Shown here: positions 57,301-64,000 of the stretch, piece after piece
Layout of the letters: each line of letters starts with the position of its first letter
Position numbering within the stretch: position 1 is the first letter of the stretch
From: Hofstenia miamia
Taxonomy: Eukaryota > Xenacoelomorpha > Acoela
Reading direction: 5' to 3'
NCBI GenBank assembly: GCA_004352715.1
Contig: SCFE01000074.1
Location: 1,540,700-1,604,699 of the forward strand
Length of the DNA stretch: 64,000 bases
Position numbers and translations under genes: made by a program
Notes under the pieces: generated by a model
Database searches by the model: none
What the model was told of the DNA's origin: nothing
Seen by the model: only the letters and a program-made list of their open reading frames with translations

Positions 57301-57428
57301 ATAATAACTCCTCCAGAAATGTAAAAAATTATTCTACCCGTCGACGAAATAGATCGAGATCTAACTCTAGTGAACATAGAAGACGCAGGAAACTGGATTC
57401 TGATTATCATTATCGACGATCTTTCAAA
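42324..57428 (+). CDS. CASP8AP2: Probable FLASH / CASP8AP2 orthologue, N-terminal two thirds, five exons
   Basis: Five segments with GT/AG borders join in a continuous frame: 42324-42389, 42543-42695, 42892-42966, 53788-53915, 56146-57428 (about 568 codons so far). Landmarks are colinear with vertebrate FLASH: a first SIDLYNCSD (human SLDIYAGLD), a second DLDLYSEL (human CLDLYEEIL, the LDLY motif needed for histone pre-mRNA processing), a coiled coil, then NISAIFKKCAHEI (human [13 protein letters not shown]), and later EEGECSNSDE (human EEGEIRSDSE) before an Arg/Ser-rich stretch. FLASH acts in the nucleus, in histone locus bodies, with Lsm11. The last exon ends at a donor, so the C-terminal SANT-like end must lie beyond. 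Start is the ATG at 42324; an AG acceptor at 42318 suggests an upstream untranslated exon. Confidence 0.7.
42543..42695 (+). CDS. CASP8AP2: FLASH-like exon 2 with two LDLY-type motifs
   Basis: Acceptor TTGTTTTAG at 42542, donor GTCAGT at 42696, 51 codons in phase 0. It is acidic and holds SIDLY (about 42558) and DLDLYSEL (about 42630). Human FLASH has the same pair spaced in a similar way. Confidence 0.7.
42892..42966 (+). CDS. CASP8AP2: FLASH-like exon 3 (coiled coil)
   Basis: Acceptor TTTTCTTTAG, donor GTAACA at 42967, 25 codons in phase 0, with QQLQLENVNLKAE like the human coiled coil QNFSLINENQSLKK. The next exon is 10.8 kb away. Confidence 0.7.
43562..44561. other. Assembly gap (1000 N) in intron 3
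   Basis: Exactly 1000 N, so of unknown true length. Element sequence (L1 LTR) starts right after it. Confidence 0.95.
44562..45207 (+). mobile_element. L1-family LTR, right half
   Basis: It matches the second half of the complete L1 LTR (34150-34788) and ends GGTGGAGGATGTTACA at 45207. The left half is lost in the gap. It is inserted in the antisense gag of fragment F, whose sequence begins at 45208 with CTGG. Confidence 0.7.
45208..45625 (-). pseudogene. gag capsid fragment F
   Basis: An open minus-strand frame of about 139 codons with YLGGAAYQHYLVLD, then RNYMSQVERLL and LFSHICKGLPEPIWQQFKIK, aligning with the A gag (LYLSGLVYNQYMRLD and FSYICQGFPPSIRNRLEVR). It is one of the best preserved gag pieces here and has no stop. 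It is cut on the left by the L1 LTR and on the right by an 81-N gap, beyond which lies an inverted L1 LTR, so F probably is an L1-type element in minus orientation. Confidence 0.65.
45626..45706. other. Assembly gap (81 N)
   Basis: An estimated-size gap between the F gag and the inverted L1 LTR. The primer-binding site, leader and gag start of F would lie here if the true gap is larger. Confidence 0.95.
45707..46195 (-). mobile_element. L1-family LTR, inverted, first half
   Basis: Reverse complement of the first part of L1. On the minus strand it begins TGTAGCATCATCC at 46195 and runs down to the gap. The TATA and AATAAA signals are kept (about 45925-45870). It is the probable 5' LTR of F. 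Confidence 0.7.
46196..46966 (-). mobile_element. Diverged L1-like LTR, inverted (tentative)
   Basis: On the minus strand it starts TGTAGCAGAAATATT near 46966 and has L1-like landmarks in order: a TATAAATA box near 46868, then GGTTACGG and AGGAGTTTTTTT near 46640. Overall similarity is low and the far end is not fixed. Its place downstream of the third ORF of D would suit a 3' LTR of D. Confidence 0.35.
47158..47930 (-). pseudogene. Third-ORF remnant of element D
   Basis: The frame at 47930-47697 starts MSKIDGETLHPFFLGTLK and holds PIVLDADNRPKVNVIISYP, matching the third-ORF start in A and C. The frame at 47508-47158 is a continuation in which IPEHL and an Ile/Met-rich run can be read, ending YQNYHVWSK. 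The long C-terminal part seen in A and B (SGNH-like half) is absent. Confidence 0.5.
48141..48436. repeat. Array of GCCCTTGAATCAGC-like motifs
   Basis: Copies lie at about 48141, 48217, 48281, 48341 and 48425 (spacing 60-84 bp) in the spacer between pol and third ORF of D. The core is GCCYTKGAATYRGC-like. The plus-strand open frames over this stretch are by-products. Confidence 0.6.
48640..49116 (-). pseudogene. Integrase N-terminal part of D with core deleted
   Basis: The frame 49116-48751 carries FLPHTEYEGLPEINVDKKG and the zinc-domain lead-in PDYFKRELIRKIYKKGHL. After about 50 more bases the reading changes near 48700 to the pol tail (YDPEIWDLNLLTEFRN at 48610-48570). The catalytic core, some 190 residues in A, is missing between them, so D cannot encode an integrase. 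Confidence 0.65.
49130..50460 (-). pseudogene. Reverse transcriptase and RNase H of D
   Basis: The frame 50445-49972 holds PYMAPTVFVKQ, motif A FTTLDLCKAYWQVKM (Asp intact) and a broken end at LCNAP. Motif C reads TYIDNIIVTS near 49920, so the second Asp of YIDD is Asn, as in B. The frame 49869-49225 is open through the connection and RNase H (FILDCDTSK, YGATKVEMLALIK, HSDNSGLAWLKKF) and stops with a TGA at 49225-49227, where A has a TGA at the same codon and B has Trp. Confidence 0.8.
50588..50702. repeat. Three GCCCTTGAGTTGGCC-like motifs in the pol linker of D
   Basis: Copies at about 50588, 50642 and 50688. On the minus strand they encode (H/K)GQLKG repeated about every 15-18 residues in the linker between protease position and RT. 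The motif is close to the one repeated at 48141-48436. Confidence 0.6.
50805..51580 (-). pseudogene. gag N-terminal part of D
   Basis: It starts near 51580 (MNPQEIINMLRRSQEHES) and is coiled-coil rich (Gln, Glu, Lys, Asn), with several stops before 51227. The part 51227-50805 is open for 140 codons. The later capsid part and zinc knuckle are missing; the reading passes straight to the pol linker near 50800. Confidence 0.55.
51646..51682 (+). repeat. Terminal inverted repeat, left
   Basis: Starts CAGGGGGGATG and ends CTTAGAAAA. It pairs with the right end with about three differences, including six versus seven G. Confidence 0.85.
51802..53079 (-). CDS. DDE transposase, Tc1/mariner superfamily
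   Basis: An open frame of 425 codons that would be about 362 without the false duplication. An N-terminal helix-turn-helix region lies at about residues 15-55 (LIKAGWSVNKIHKELGNSKA), and a second DNA-binding part follows. Catalytic residues: Asp in IFWSDEMPKRL, Asp in LQEDGASCHRS and Glu in SPDQNPIEHAWSELKRR. Between the second Asp and the Glu there are 45 residues, compared with 34 in classic Tc1, the extra length lying around KKEGGRPGQFFWPG. No stop interrupts it, so this copy or a sister may have been active recently. Confidence 0.85.
   Translation of the reverse strand: MAVLSKNKLATQDINRIKIDTLIKAGWSVNKIHKELGNSKALIRKVRDRLNCGDDGILERKERSDKGKSKTIDKRLAKKLTKKLKNVQGAGLRTTADECNTTRNRIQYWLRLPEQASWAKYQRPNQKPKLSEKNVADRLTWALWMQENFGHDWEGYLRWIFWSDXRNRIQYWLRLPEQASWAKYQWPNQKPKLSEKNVADRLTWALWMQENFGHDWEGYLRWIFWSDEMPKRLMENGNSYNLGARCDEFHEPQTFRTRNGIIFHVAAFIGMDESSDLFIVHGDQTIDTDVYVQILDFFADEYERLGIDKRHARLQEDGASCHRSFGSCEKKEELGLNVLMKKEGGRPGQFFWPGHSPDQNPIEHAWSELKRRVYLRDPKTKPAMIRCLNREWKDMIESGLMRKFIQNVPRRVQAVIDAEGGPTKY
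52399..52775. repeat. Assembly-type false duplication around single N at 52587
   Basis: Bases 52399-52586 and 52588-52775 are identical but for one base. The repeated 63 codons keep the frame, so the error is not visible as a stop. Confidence 0.8.
53140..53177 (-). repeat. Terminal inverted repeat, right
   Basis: The inverted match of 51646-51682, ending CCCCCCCTG before the TA at 53178. Confidence 0.85.
53788..53915 (+). CDS. CASP8AP2: FLASH-like exon 4 (NISA block)
   Basis: Acceptor AAATGTTTAG at 53787 and donor GTAAGA at 53916, 128 nt, entering in phase 0 and leaving two bases of a Leu codon. It reads SLQKKVDTLSTNISAIFKKC and HLLRKENSELKDTVQT, aligning with the human [20 protein letters not shown] block. 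A longer frame in another phase exists but has no homology. Confidence 0.75.
54880..55830 (+). mobile_element. 5'-truncated non-LTR retrotransposon in FLASH intron 4
   Basis: It encodes the end of an RT protein: HLGVQPADNLNWSGHV, then RKANSSVFALFRNVPF, ERFQKRAFKWI and LLLFNRLLTRKLDLDIFDF, the usual order of C-terminal LINE blocks. Its 3' tail has an AATAAAG signal near 55792 and an ATT microsatellite. A single N at 55076 separates a duplicated 145-bp piece (54931-55075 and 55095-55239). Codons are GC-rich and little decayed, unlike the surrounding intron. Confidence 0.65.
56146..57428 (+). CDS. CASP8AP2: FLASH-like exon 5 (Ser/Asn-rich, EEGE motif, RS stretch)
   Basis: Acceptor TTTTTATTTAG at 56145; the first base completes the Leu codon begun in exon 4, and the frame then stays open for 427 codons to a donor GTAAGA at 57429. 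The protein is low in complexity, rich in Ser and Asn, with FEEGECSNSDESVS (about 57120) before an Arg/Ser stretch with RRRNRSRS. In human FLASH the EEGEIRSDSE motif also precedes a basic region. No in-frame TGA, TAA or TAG occurs, so the host reads all three as stops. Confidence 0.7.
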
Positions 57429-58841
57429 GTAAGATGGTCTTTTATTTTTAGTATAATTAAAATACTTTTTAACTATTGGTTTGAAATTTTTATTACAAAA
57501 TGTGATCATATCGTCCACATTATAGACTATCGTTTGTTTGAGTAAAACCCTTCCATTCCTTTATACATAGCAAATGAAAATTCATGCGTTATTGAACAAA
57601 TGCTCCACCAATTTCTTCTCATAAATTCACTAAAATGAAAATTAAATTTATAATTTTTTTATATTTTCTCAAATAATATTCGGATTTAATAATTTTAGAA
57701 AATTCCTTTTATCCTAGTAATATTTTTATATGAATCTCATTTTTCTATCTTTATTCGAGATGTTGAATGTTTGAAAAATTAATTTGCCATCAGTTTTCCT
57801 GCACTATCCTGACCCTGCCAAAATTTGAGAGTCATGATTTGCATTATGGAACATAAATCTGGGGATTTTAAAACCAATACTTCTCCAACAATTTGTTTTG
57901 CATATTTGTAATGAAAGAATTATGGCAGCCCTTGTTAGTGATTCATTTCTCTCTGTATTTTACATTTATTTATTAATTTTGATGACTACATGAAGTTTTC
58001 TAGTAAATCTATACTTTTATTATGTTATACTATTAATTGAAATAACAGTCGTTAAATGCGATACAAAAGTTTTCGCCATTTATTTGTTATTGAGTAGCAA
58101 CTCGCCGTTTGAGGACGCTGTCACCTGAAATTTGATTTACCATAGATGGGTACTATGAATTAAACCAGGTTAATTGAAACATGGTCTACTTTTAAATGTT
58201 GTTTGCCATAAATGTCTGTGATGTTGATATAGACTGGAATTATGTACCAAGGAACTGAATTGGTTTCCGACCATGCTGCCAAAATACATATCGATTGCAT
58301 GTAAACTGCCTGTTTGCTTTAGTGTAAACCCAATGTTCAGTTAGCAGGTAACAAATGCGTTTTTCAACCTATATTTTAGTGAATTCATGTAATCTAGTTT
58401 AACCTTCAACATTTTTCAAATTTATGTAGTAAAGGTATAAAATCCCGAAATGTGTATGCCTGTTCCAACATCTATTGAGATAATTGACAATCTCCTGGGG
58501 TTGCAAGGGAAGTAAATAATTATTGTAAATATTTTATTCTTAAAAATTGCTAAAAAAAATTTTAATACCCAATTATTTAGATTCGACGACTGCGATGAGA
58601 AAGTCAATTGATTTTGTTATATTTGATAATTTTGTTATTTTGGTTTTTGTACAGCCATGAATGCCAATTTTGTTTTATTGAATTTTCAATTGAAGTTATT
58701 TCTAAAATCTATTTCATAGAATACAACTTACTTTTGCCCACAACAGGGCATTGAATTTAATAGAATCAAGCGCGAACAAATAGATAAACACAAATAAACC
58801 ACTTAAAAATTTGCTTACTTCATAATTTTTAACCTATTATA
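57429..58841. other. Intronic or intergenic AT-rich sequence
   Basis: No further FLASH exon or repeat could be supported. Confidence 0.5.
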
Positions 58842-58990
58842 CAGTAGATTTTGCATATATCAACAACTCTATAAGCGCGGTTATGCATTTTTCACTTAAA
58901 ATTTCGCATATACCGACATCGCCATATCAACAATTTGCCTATATCAACCCCAAAAACAAACCCACATGAGAAGAAAATTGGCATATATCG
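58842..58990. repeat. Possible pogo/Tigger-like transposon end
   Basis: TACAGTAGATTTTGCATATA at 58842 begins a stretch with recurring ATATCAAC and ATATCGAC words, similar in style to the termini of pogo-type elements (TA then CAGTAGA). The opposite end and a transposase were not found. Confidence 0.25.
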
Positions 58991-59599
58991 ACATAAATAA
59001 CTTGGAAGTATCAAAGCTGCAATTGTTTTGTCACACAACATGCACAAACACCACAAGAAAGTCATTAAGTGTATTAGTAAGACATGAATTAAAATATATT
59101 TTAAGGATACACTAAATCTCTTTTAACAACAAAGTTTAATGGTTGCAATATAATTTCAGAAATTATAAATTGTCATCAAGTATTCATTTAAATGTATTCG
59201 ATTCTTTTGCTGCTGAAAATTTACAATAAATGCAATTGTAACCACTGCAGCATATTGTCTTGTAAATTTTTTTATTAAGCAGGACCATAATGAAGAGGCA
59301 TATTTCATCATTTTTTAAAAAGCGGAGTAACGGGCTTCTTCTAAACAGTCTGGAAGTTTTCGATTTAATGGATTCATTAAAGATATAGCTATAGGAATAT
59401 AAGCATTCATTTGGGAATATTTGACGGCCTACTGGATTAATCGAATTTTAGTTGTAAATGTGTAGTGAAATCAGGTACATTAGACCGTTAATTTTCAACA
59501 AAATTTACATTATGACCAGAATAACTGCCCACATTTATAAATGACTTGGCTAAAATATTGGAGATGTCAAAGGATCTTTCTGCAGTTTGTCAAATGAAT

Positions 59600-59880
59600 C
59601 TGAATATTCCACAATTTCTAATATATTTTTTTCTTAAGTTCTTTAAAATTAGATTCTTCTTTAATGTCAGGTGATAATCTGTTCCACAGATCTATACAGT
59701 AATTAATAAAACAGTTCATGATTCTTTCTAGATTTAAATTTTTTATAGTACTTAGTTCTAACCTGGAGTTTTGATGAAATATCTTTGATCTATTTTTGAA
59801 AAATATTTGTAGTGATTTTTAGTTTTTGTTGAGATTGTCTAATGAAAAATGATTAATTATTCTGATGCTTTTTTCACACA
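59600..59880 (-). pseudogene. Non-LTR RT C-terminal relic
   Basis: The minus reading has FINYCIDLWNRLSPDIK followed by FKELKKK, the common LINE ending (WN.LP....S...FK..L). It is otherwise decayed. Confidence 0.45.
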
Positions 59881-60169
59881 TGATAGTTACACTCCAACAT
59901 TCTTTCTAACTTATTTTTGATCGCTTAGATAAATGTGTCGGTACAATGTTTGAAAAATAAATCTAACGTGGTTCCTAAAACCCAGGTGGCTTAATAGCTG
60001 AACTAATATGCTACATTTTCATTACATGTATAAGACACTCCTTTTTTCAAGGTGAATTAAAATTGGCAAATATAAACCAATATTTAAAGGAAATGATCTC
60101 GAAGATTTCGTAAATTATACACCCATTTGTTAAATCAAAAACAATCTACTGATCCTTAAAAATACAAAC

Positions 60170-60610
60170 TTAATTTCAACGGCATTCAAATAAAACAGGT
60201 TGAGTCTTTTAAGTACCTCGGAATAATTTTTGACATAAATCTAAATTTTGAAGAGCAACTAAATCATGTTATTAGAAAAATGGCCGTATCGATTAAAGCA
60301 ATTAACTTACTTTCTCAAAAACTATTAAGTCATTTTAACTATGCCATTATACCCTACACAGATAAACCAAAAATTTCTCTTGCGGGTACTAATGCTGGTC
60401 ATGCTTTGGAAGTTTCAGACAATCGAAAGCTTACTAAATACGCAGAATCATGTTCAGCAGCTGGTATATCCTTCATACCACTATCAGTGGAAGCTCTAGG
60501 AGGATGGTCACCAATTGCTATCAAAGTATTCTCCAAGATGTCTTTTATGTCTTCTGCCAGAAATGCCTCTTGCGATCTGAATACGGTTTCTACATACTTT
60601 TTTCAGTAAT
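60170..60610 (+). pseudogene. RT thumb segment fused to a PLxVExxGGW module
   Basis: The frame reads VESFKYLGIIFDINLNFEEQ, then AINLLSQKLLSH from an RT thumb, and then within the same frame AGHALEVSDNRKLTKYAESC and FIPLSVEALGGWSP. The second part resembles the C-terminal module that follows RT in a family of invertebrate retroelement proteins; from memory, not from a search. The frame is open for 109 codons from 60280. The join near 60355 may be a rearrangement. Confidence 0.45.
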
Positions 60611-61338
60611 TTTACAGCGGGGACATGCTACACTTCTTTTATCAAGATATGGTTGTTAGGGCTCAAGCAATTAATGTCTAATCTGTGGCATCTGGAACAC
60701 AAACTCAACCATTGTACAAGTTTTTCATTATCGATCACCCAAAAAATAATCATTGTAATGTTAATTTTATATGTATTACAAGATAGTTAATATTCCAATC
60801 TCCGAGTAAGAAAGCATCCTTATTTTCAGCAAAAGTGATAGATAATTCAGTTTTATTTGCTTGATAAATTCTGCCATATACTTTTTTGAATTGCAATACG
60901 ACACATTGAGTAATTGTTTTCTAATGGGAAGTTCTAATTGAATTTAGAATTACAATTTGCGATATTATGTAGGAATTTTGAATGATATATTTTGAGAACA
61001 AGGAATAAGACACCGCCACCTTAGATCTGATTTCAGAAATAATTTAAAGCAAATGACCAATTTGAATCAGGGTCATCGTTAGGAAACCAAGTTTCTGAAA
61101 TTCCATAAACTTTGAAAATTTATGTGAACATAATCGAATTACTGTTGTTAACTTTTAATGAAAATGTTTCATAAGAAATGTTAGGACCCGGATTTTTTTC
61201 TATTTCCTGTGCAAAGAGAAGATAAAATAATAGCAAGGTAAGAGGCATATTTTAAAACTTATCATAAGACGAAATTTCATTTCAATGAGATGTAGACGTA
61301 TTCTTACCCTTGATTTTACAATTACTTTACATAGTAAA

Positions 61339-62074
61339 TTAATATGCATTATTAGATAAAAATAGTAAATTTCTTAACTTTGGAAATTCTCGTGCTGATA
61401 ACTGCGGTGGTAAAGCTGCAAATTCTGAGTATAAATGAGCGTACGTCGGCGATTTTTGCTGCGGTTGATTAATTAGAAAGTGGCGATAATTAGGCGTAGC
61501 ATAAGAGGAGCGGTTTGCGCTTCGAGCTTTGTAAGAAGAAGCTCGTGCGGATCGAGGAGCACCAAAGAAATCTTTGATGAGCTTAGCAAGAGTTGAATAA
61601 CCAGATTTAGAAAATTGAATGTTGTCGAGCGCGAAAAGCCTTGGGTTCGGCAGGGCGTTCAAAATAAAAGTTACAGTTCGGGAAAACAAAGTATCCTAGT
61701 GATTTGGCGTTTTGGTGCACAAGGTTGTTCAGTTCGAATGCTTTACATTTGAGGTGGCGATTGAACACGAATGGCGCAAGTTCTCCAAGAAATACTTGAG
61801 GTTTCTGGTAACTCAATCTAATTGTGAAGCTGGTGACGTGTAGATGTTTTTAACATCAGAATAAGATTGGGTTGCGATATCTGCGCGTGCTGTCTCTTTC
61901 TTCATCAGAAATGAATTTCTTTAGCAATTCCTGAATAAGGAGTAGTTCGGACTTATTAAGTTGTAGAATGGGGGCAACAAGTCTGCTGTGATTTGCGGAT
62001 GGCGATAGCGAGGAGTTCGTAAATGGTTTGAGAAAAGAGCGCGCGTGAGCATCAACTACTCCGTAAGAGATCAT
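61339..62074 (-). pseudogene. Unrecognised CpG-rich minus-strand gene or transposon gene
   Basis: Three linked frames. From an ATG at 62074 comes MISYGVVDAHARSFLKPF, with LNKSELLLIQELLKKFI, to a TGA at 61856. From about 61816 in another frame comes VFLGELAPFVFNRHLKCKA. After one more shift near 61640 comes PNPRLFALDNIQFSKSGYST and then REFPKLRNLLFLSNN to a TAA near 61339. CpG is far denser than in the surroundings and the breaks are few, so it is either a young mobile gene with errors or exons whose borders I cannot see. I do not recognise the family. Confidence 0.4.
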
Positions 62075-62162
62075 CGCGGCCAATCAATTATTGAATTTAA
62101 ATCAAAATTATTTATTATATTAAGGAAAAATTGCATGTGCATGGTTAAATGATTACCGTTCT

Positions 62163-63000
62163 TTGAATCTAGGTCTTAAAATGACTAACCTAAGCCTCAA
62201 GGTTGCAGTTGCACAGAGACTTGGTAGCAAAATTTGTGAGCATCACACTTGTATTTGTGGCTCATTCGTTCATTCTAATGGTGAGGGGGCGTGCCCTTTC
62301 GTGCAAAAAGAGTGCTGGTCACTTCCAGAGTATTGTCGTGTAGGGAAAATAAACTAGCGTGATTATCGTGTATTTTCATATATTATAACATGTATCTTTT
62401 ATTTACGCTGTGCGTGTGCACTGCGTTGTCCAATTGTTTGTTTTGTGTTTTTGATTCCTACTCGAGTGTTGATTTCTAAAATTCGTACAAAACATTCCAC
62501 CCTACGCCACGCCCCATGTCTATTATGGCAAGAATAATGCTAATAAAATAAAATATCTAAAGATTTCAATGAATTTGACACGTGTTGAAGTTGGGGTTGA
62601 GGGCCTGTACCGTTTATATCATGTATTCAACATCTTAGGCTTATTTTAGCCAGCGTGTATCTCAAAATTGTTCGTGTATGTACATGTATATATCAAATTC
62701 AGTCGTTCCGTGTATGCATGTACACACGAAAAAATACTCTGGTCGCTTCTCTCGCCACAACACACTTAATGATATTATTAAGCGAGCTCTCAATTCTGCC
62801 GATGTGGCCTCTGTATTAGAACTACCTGGTTTGTCACGTTTAGACGGCAAACGTCCTAGCGGAATGTCTTATTTGGGATGTAACTGTAGTTGGTGCTCTG
62901 GCCCCAAATAGAGTTAACAATTATGATCCCTTTAATTCTGCAGAACATGCTTGCGTGCACCAAGCAGGCCTATTAATCGGAATTTCTTATGCAAAGAATT
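62163..63000 (+). pseudogene. Retroelement C-terminal module (Cys/His part and nuclease-like part)
   Basis: The frame 62163-62357 has VAVAQRLG, then CEHHTCICGSFVHSNGEGAC, a Cys/His cluster. After about 380 unrelated bases, 62737-62911 has [20 protein letters not shown] and [12 protein letters not shown], and after a one-frame shift [14 protein letters not shown] to a stop near 62999. These blocks occur in that order in retroelement-associated proteins of many invertebrates; from memory. The DGKRP and WDVTV residues suggest a nuclease-like core, which is inference. Confidence 0.45.
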
Positions 63001-63370
63001 AGTGTGACAATTCAAATCGCAAATAGTGCCTGTATCGTTGGCACAGTTCGACGAAGTCTTCTGCTTCTCATCTACTCTCTTCATAGTATCTTCTACATGA
63101 CGTTCAATAAACCTGTTGTTTCCTTAAGCTGAAGATCAATTTTCTTTAAGTTTTACTTCAATATGTCACAAATTTAAATACCCTTACCTTTTAACATATA
63201 TTTTATATTTTTTTGTAAGTCATTGTAATGTTAATTTAGGTTCTTATTATAAGGTAAATTTTATAGGTATTTAATTTCGTTCTTTTTTAAAAAAAAATTG
63301 TAAATGTGGTGATTTTTTAAATTTTTATTTTGTAAACTTTGAACTTGATCTATAAATTGCAAATTAATCC

Positions 63371-63395
63371 AATAAGATAAGATAAGATAAGAAAT
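63371..63395. repeat. AGATA microsatellite
   Basis: Four to five ATAAG/AGATA units. It lies at the 3' side of the minus-strand non-LTR fragment at 63549-63992 and is probably its terminal tail. Confidence 0.7.
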
Positions 63396-63548
63396 TCTAT
63401 ATTCAGATAAATGTTTACAATTCAATAACTGATAATTTATCTGAATAGCGTCATAAATTACAAAAAAGTAACCAATCTACAAATCAACATACATTACAAA
63501 AAGTAACGATTCTTACAGGCTATGGATGAATTACTTTATATTGCTATT

Positions 63549-63992
63549 TTAATGACGAGTTATCGTATAGTCATTGTTGTAAAATTTAAATCCTAACCAT
63601 GATGTACCTAAAATATATTTTTGCTTAAGGAAGATTTTTAAACGCTTTTTAAAAGGTTTCAATTTTTCAATGCTTTTAGTTTCTTTAGGTAGCGAATTCC
63701 AGGTTCGAATTGCGACATTAATGAAAGATTTCTTCAAAACTTTTTTCTTATACTTAACACATGTAAAAATTTTAGATCTTGAATTTTGTTTATGCGCAAA
63801 TCCCGGGAATTTAATTGAATTATAAGGCGGTAGATTTTTTACTAGTTTGAAAAATGTTAGCAAGGTATTTAAAATGACGAGTTGTTTTGGAAAGAGAATT
63901 GACCTAGAAATGTAATGTTTAGTTTTCGATGAATTTTTTGCTGAGATATTCAGTGCCCATTTTAATTGAATGTCAAGTTTTCTATAAAGCAC
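63549..63992 (-). pseudogene. Non-LTR retrotransposon, RT C-terminal end
   Basis: An open frame of 147 codons running off near the right edge. It ends with KKSFINVAIRTWNSLPKE and LKPFKKRLKIFLKQK, the standard end of LINE-type RT proteins. Lys- and Asn-rich codon use matches the local AT content. The element tail probably extends to the microsatellite at 63371. Confidence 0.65.
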
Positions 63993-64000
63993 ATCACTTA

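Noticed and set aside
56146-57428. SR-type splicing factor
   Set aside because: The RS stretch alone would allow it, but no RRM domain is present, and the upstream exons carry the LDLY and NISA blocks typical of FLASH.

Overview
The window is a piece of an AT-rich animal genome assembly. The evidence is spliced exons with GT/AG introns, many nested Ty3/gypsy-type LTR retrotransposons, a Tc1/mariner element, decayed non-LTR retrotransposons and assembly gaps. The palindrome TACATGTA is frequent and the non-LTR fragments are of kinds common in marine invertebrates, so an invertebrate such as a mollusc or other lophotrochozoan is my weak guess. The only recognisable host gene is a probable FLASH/CASP8AP2 orthologue (histone pre-mRNA processing and histone locus body factor), five exons on the + strand between 42324 and 57428.

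Regions 1-34800 are a stack of related Ty3/gypsy elements. I name them E (minus, 1-4928, interrupted), C (plus, 4929-7612), A (minus, 7613-18460) and B (plus, 18461 to about 33000). Element D (minus, 47140-51590) and fragment F (minus, 45208-46195) lie inside the FLASH gene. The order is gag (coiled coil, capsid-like part, CCHC knuckle), protease, RT, RNase H, integrase with a GPF-like C-terminal module, then an unusual third ORF that recurs in five copies (A, B, C, D and the fragment at 1552-2005). The third ORF is not a recognisable envelope; its C-terminal half has a faint SGNH-hydrolase-like layout. LTR families: L1 (about 1.15 kb, starts TGTAGCATCATCC), L2 (about 0.9 kb, starts TGTAGAGTCACTC, used by A and E), L3 (about 0.17-0.19 kb, short non-autonomous family) and L4 (3' end of B). 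Several solo LTRs sit inside B with exact 4-bp target duplications, so insertion order can be read.

Region 34800-42300 holds a solo L2 LTR with a nested non-LTR tail, a fold-back element, a short non-autonomous L3 element whose interior is a 176-bp tandem repeat and whose primer-binding site matches that of A, and several RT relics.

Region 42300-57430 is the FLASH-like gene. Intron 3 is 10.8 kb and is filled by L1 LTR pieces, element D and a Tc1/mariner element with an intact-looking transposase whose second Asp to Glu spacing is 45 residues. Intron 4 carries a non-LTR fragment. Region 57430-64000 has no further exon that I can recognise; it holds non-LTR relics on both strands and one unrecognised CpG-rich minus-strand reading frame at 61339-62074.

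Three N runs (two exactly 1000 bases) and nine single Ns are present. Several single Ns sit between near-identical neighbouring copies and mark false duplications of the assembly.
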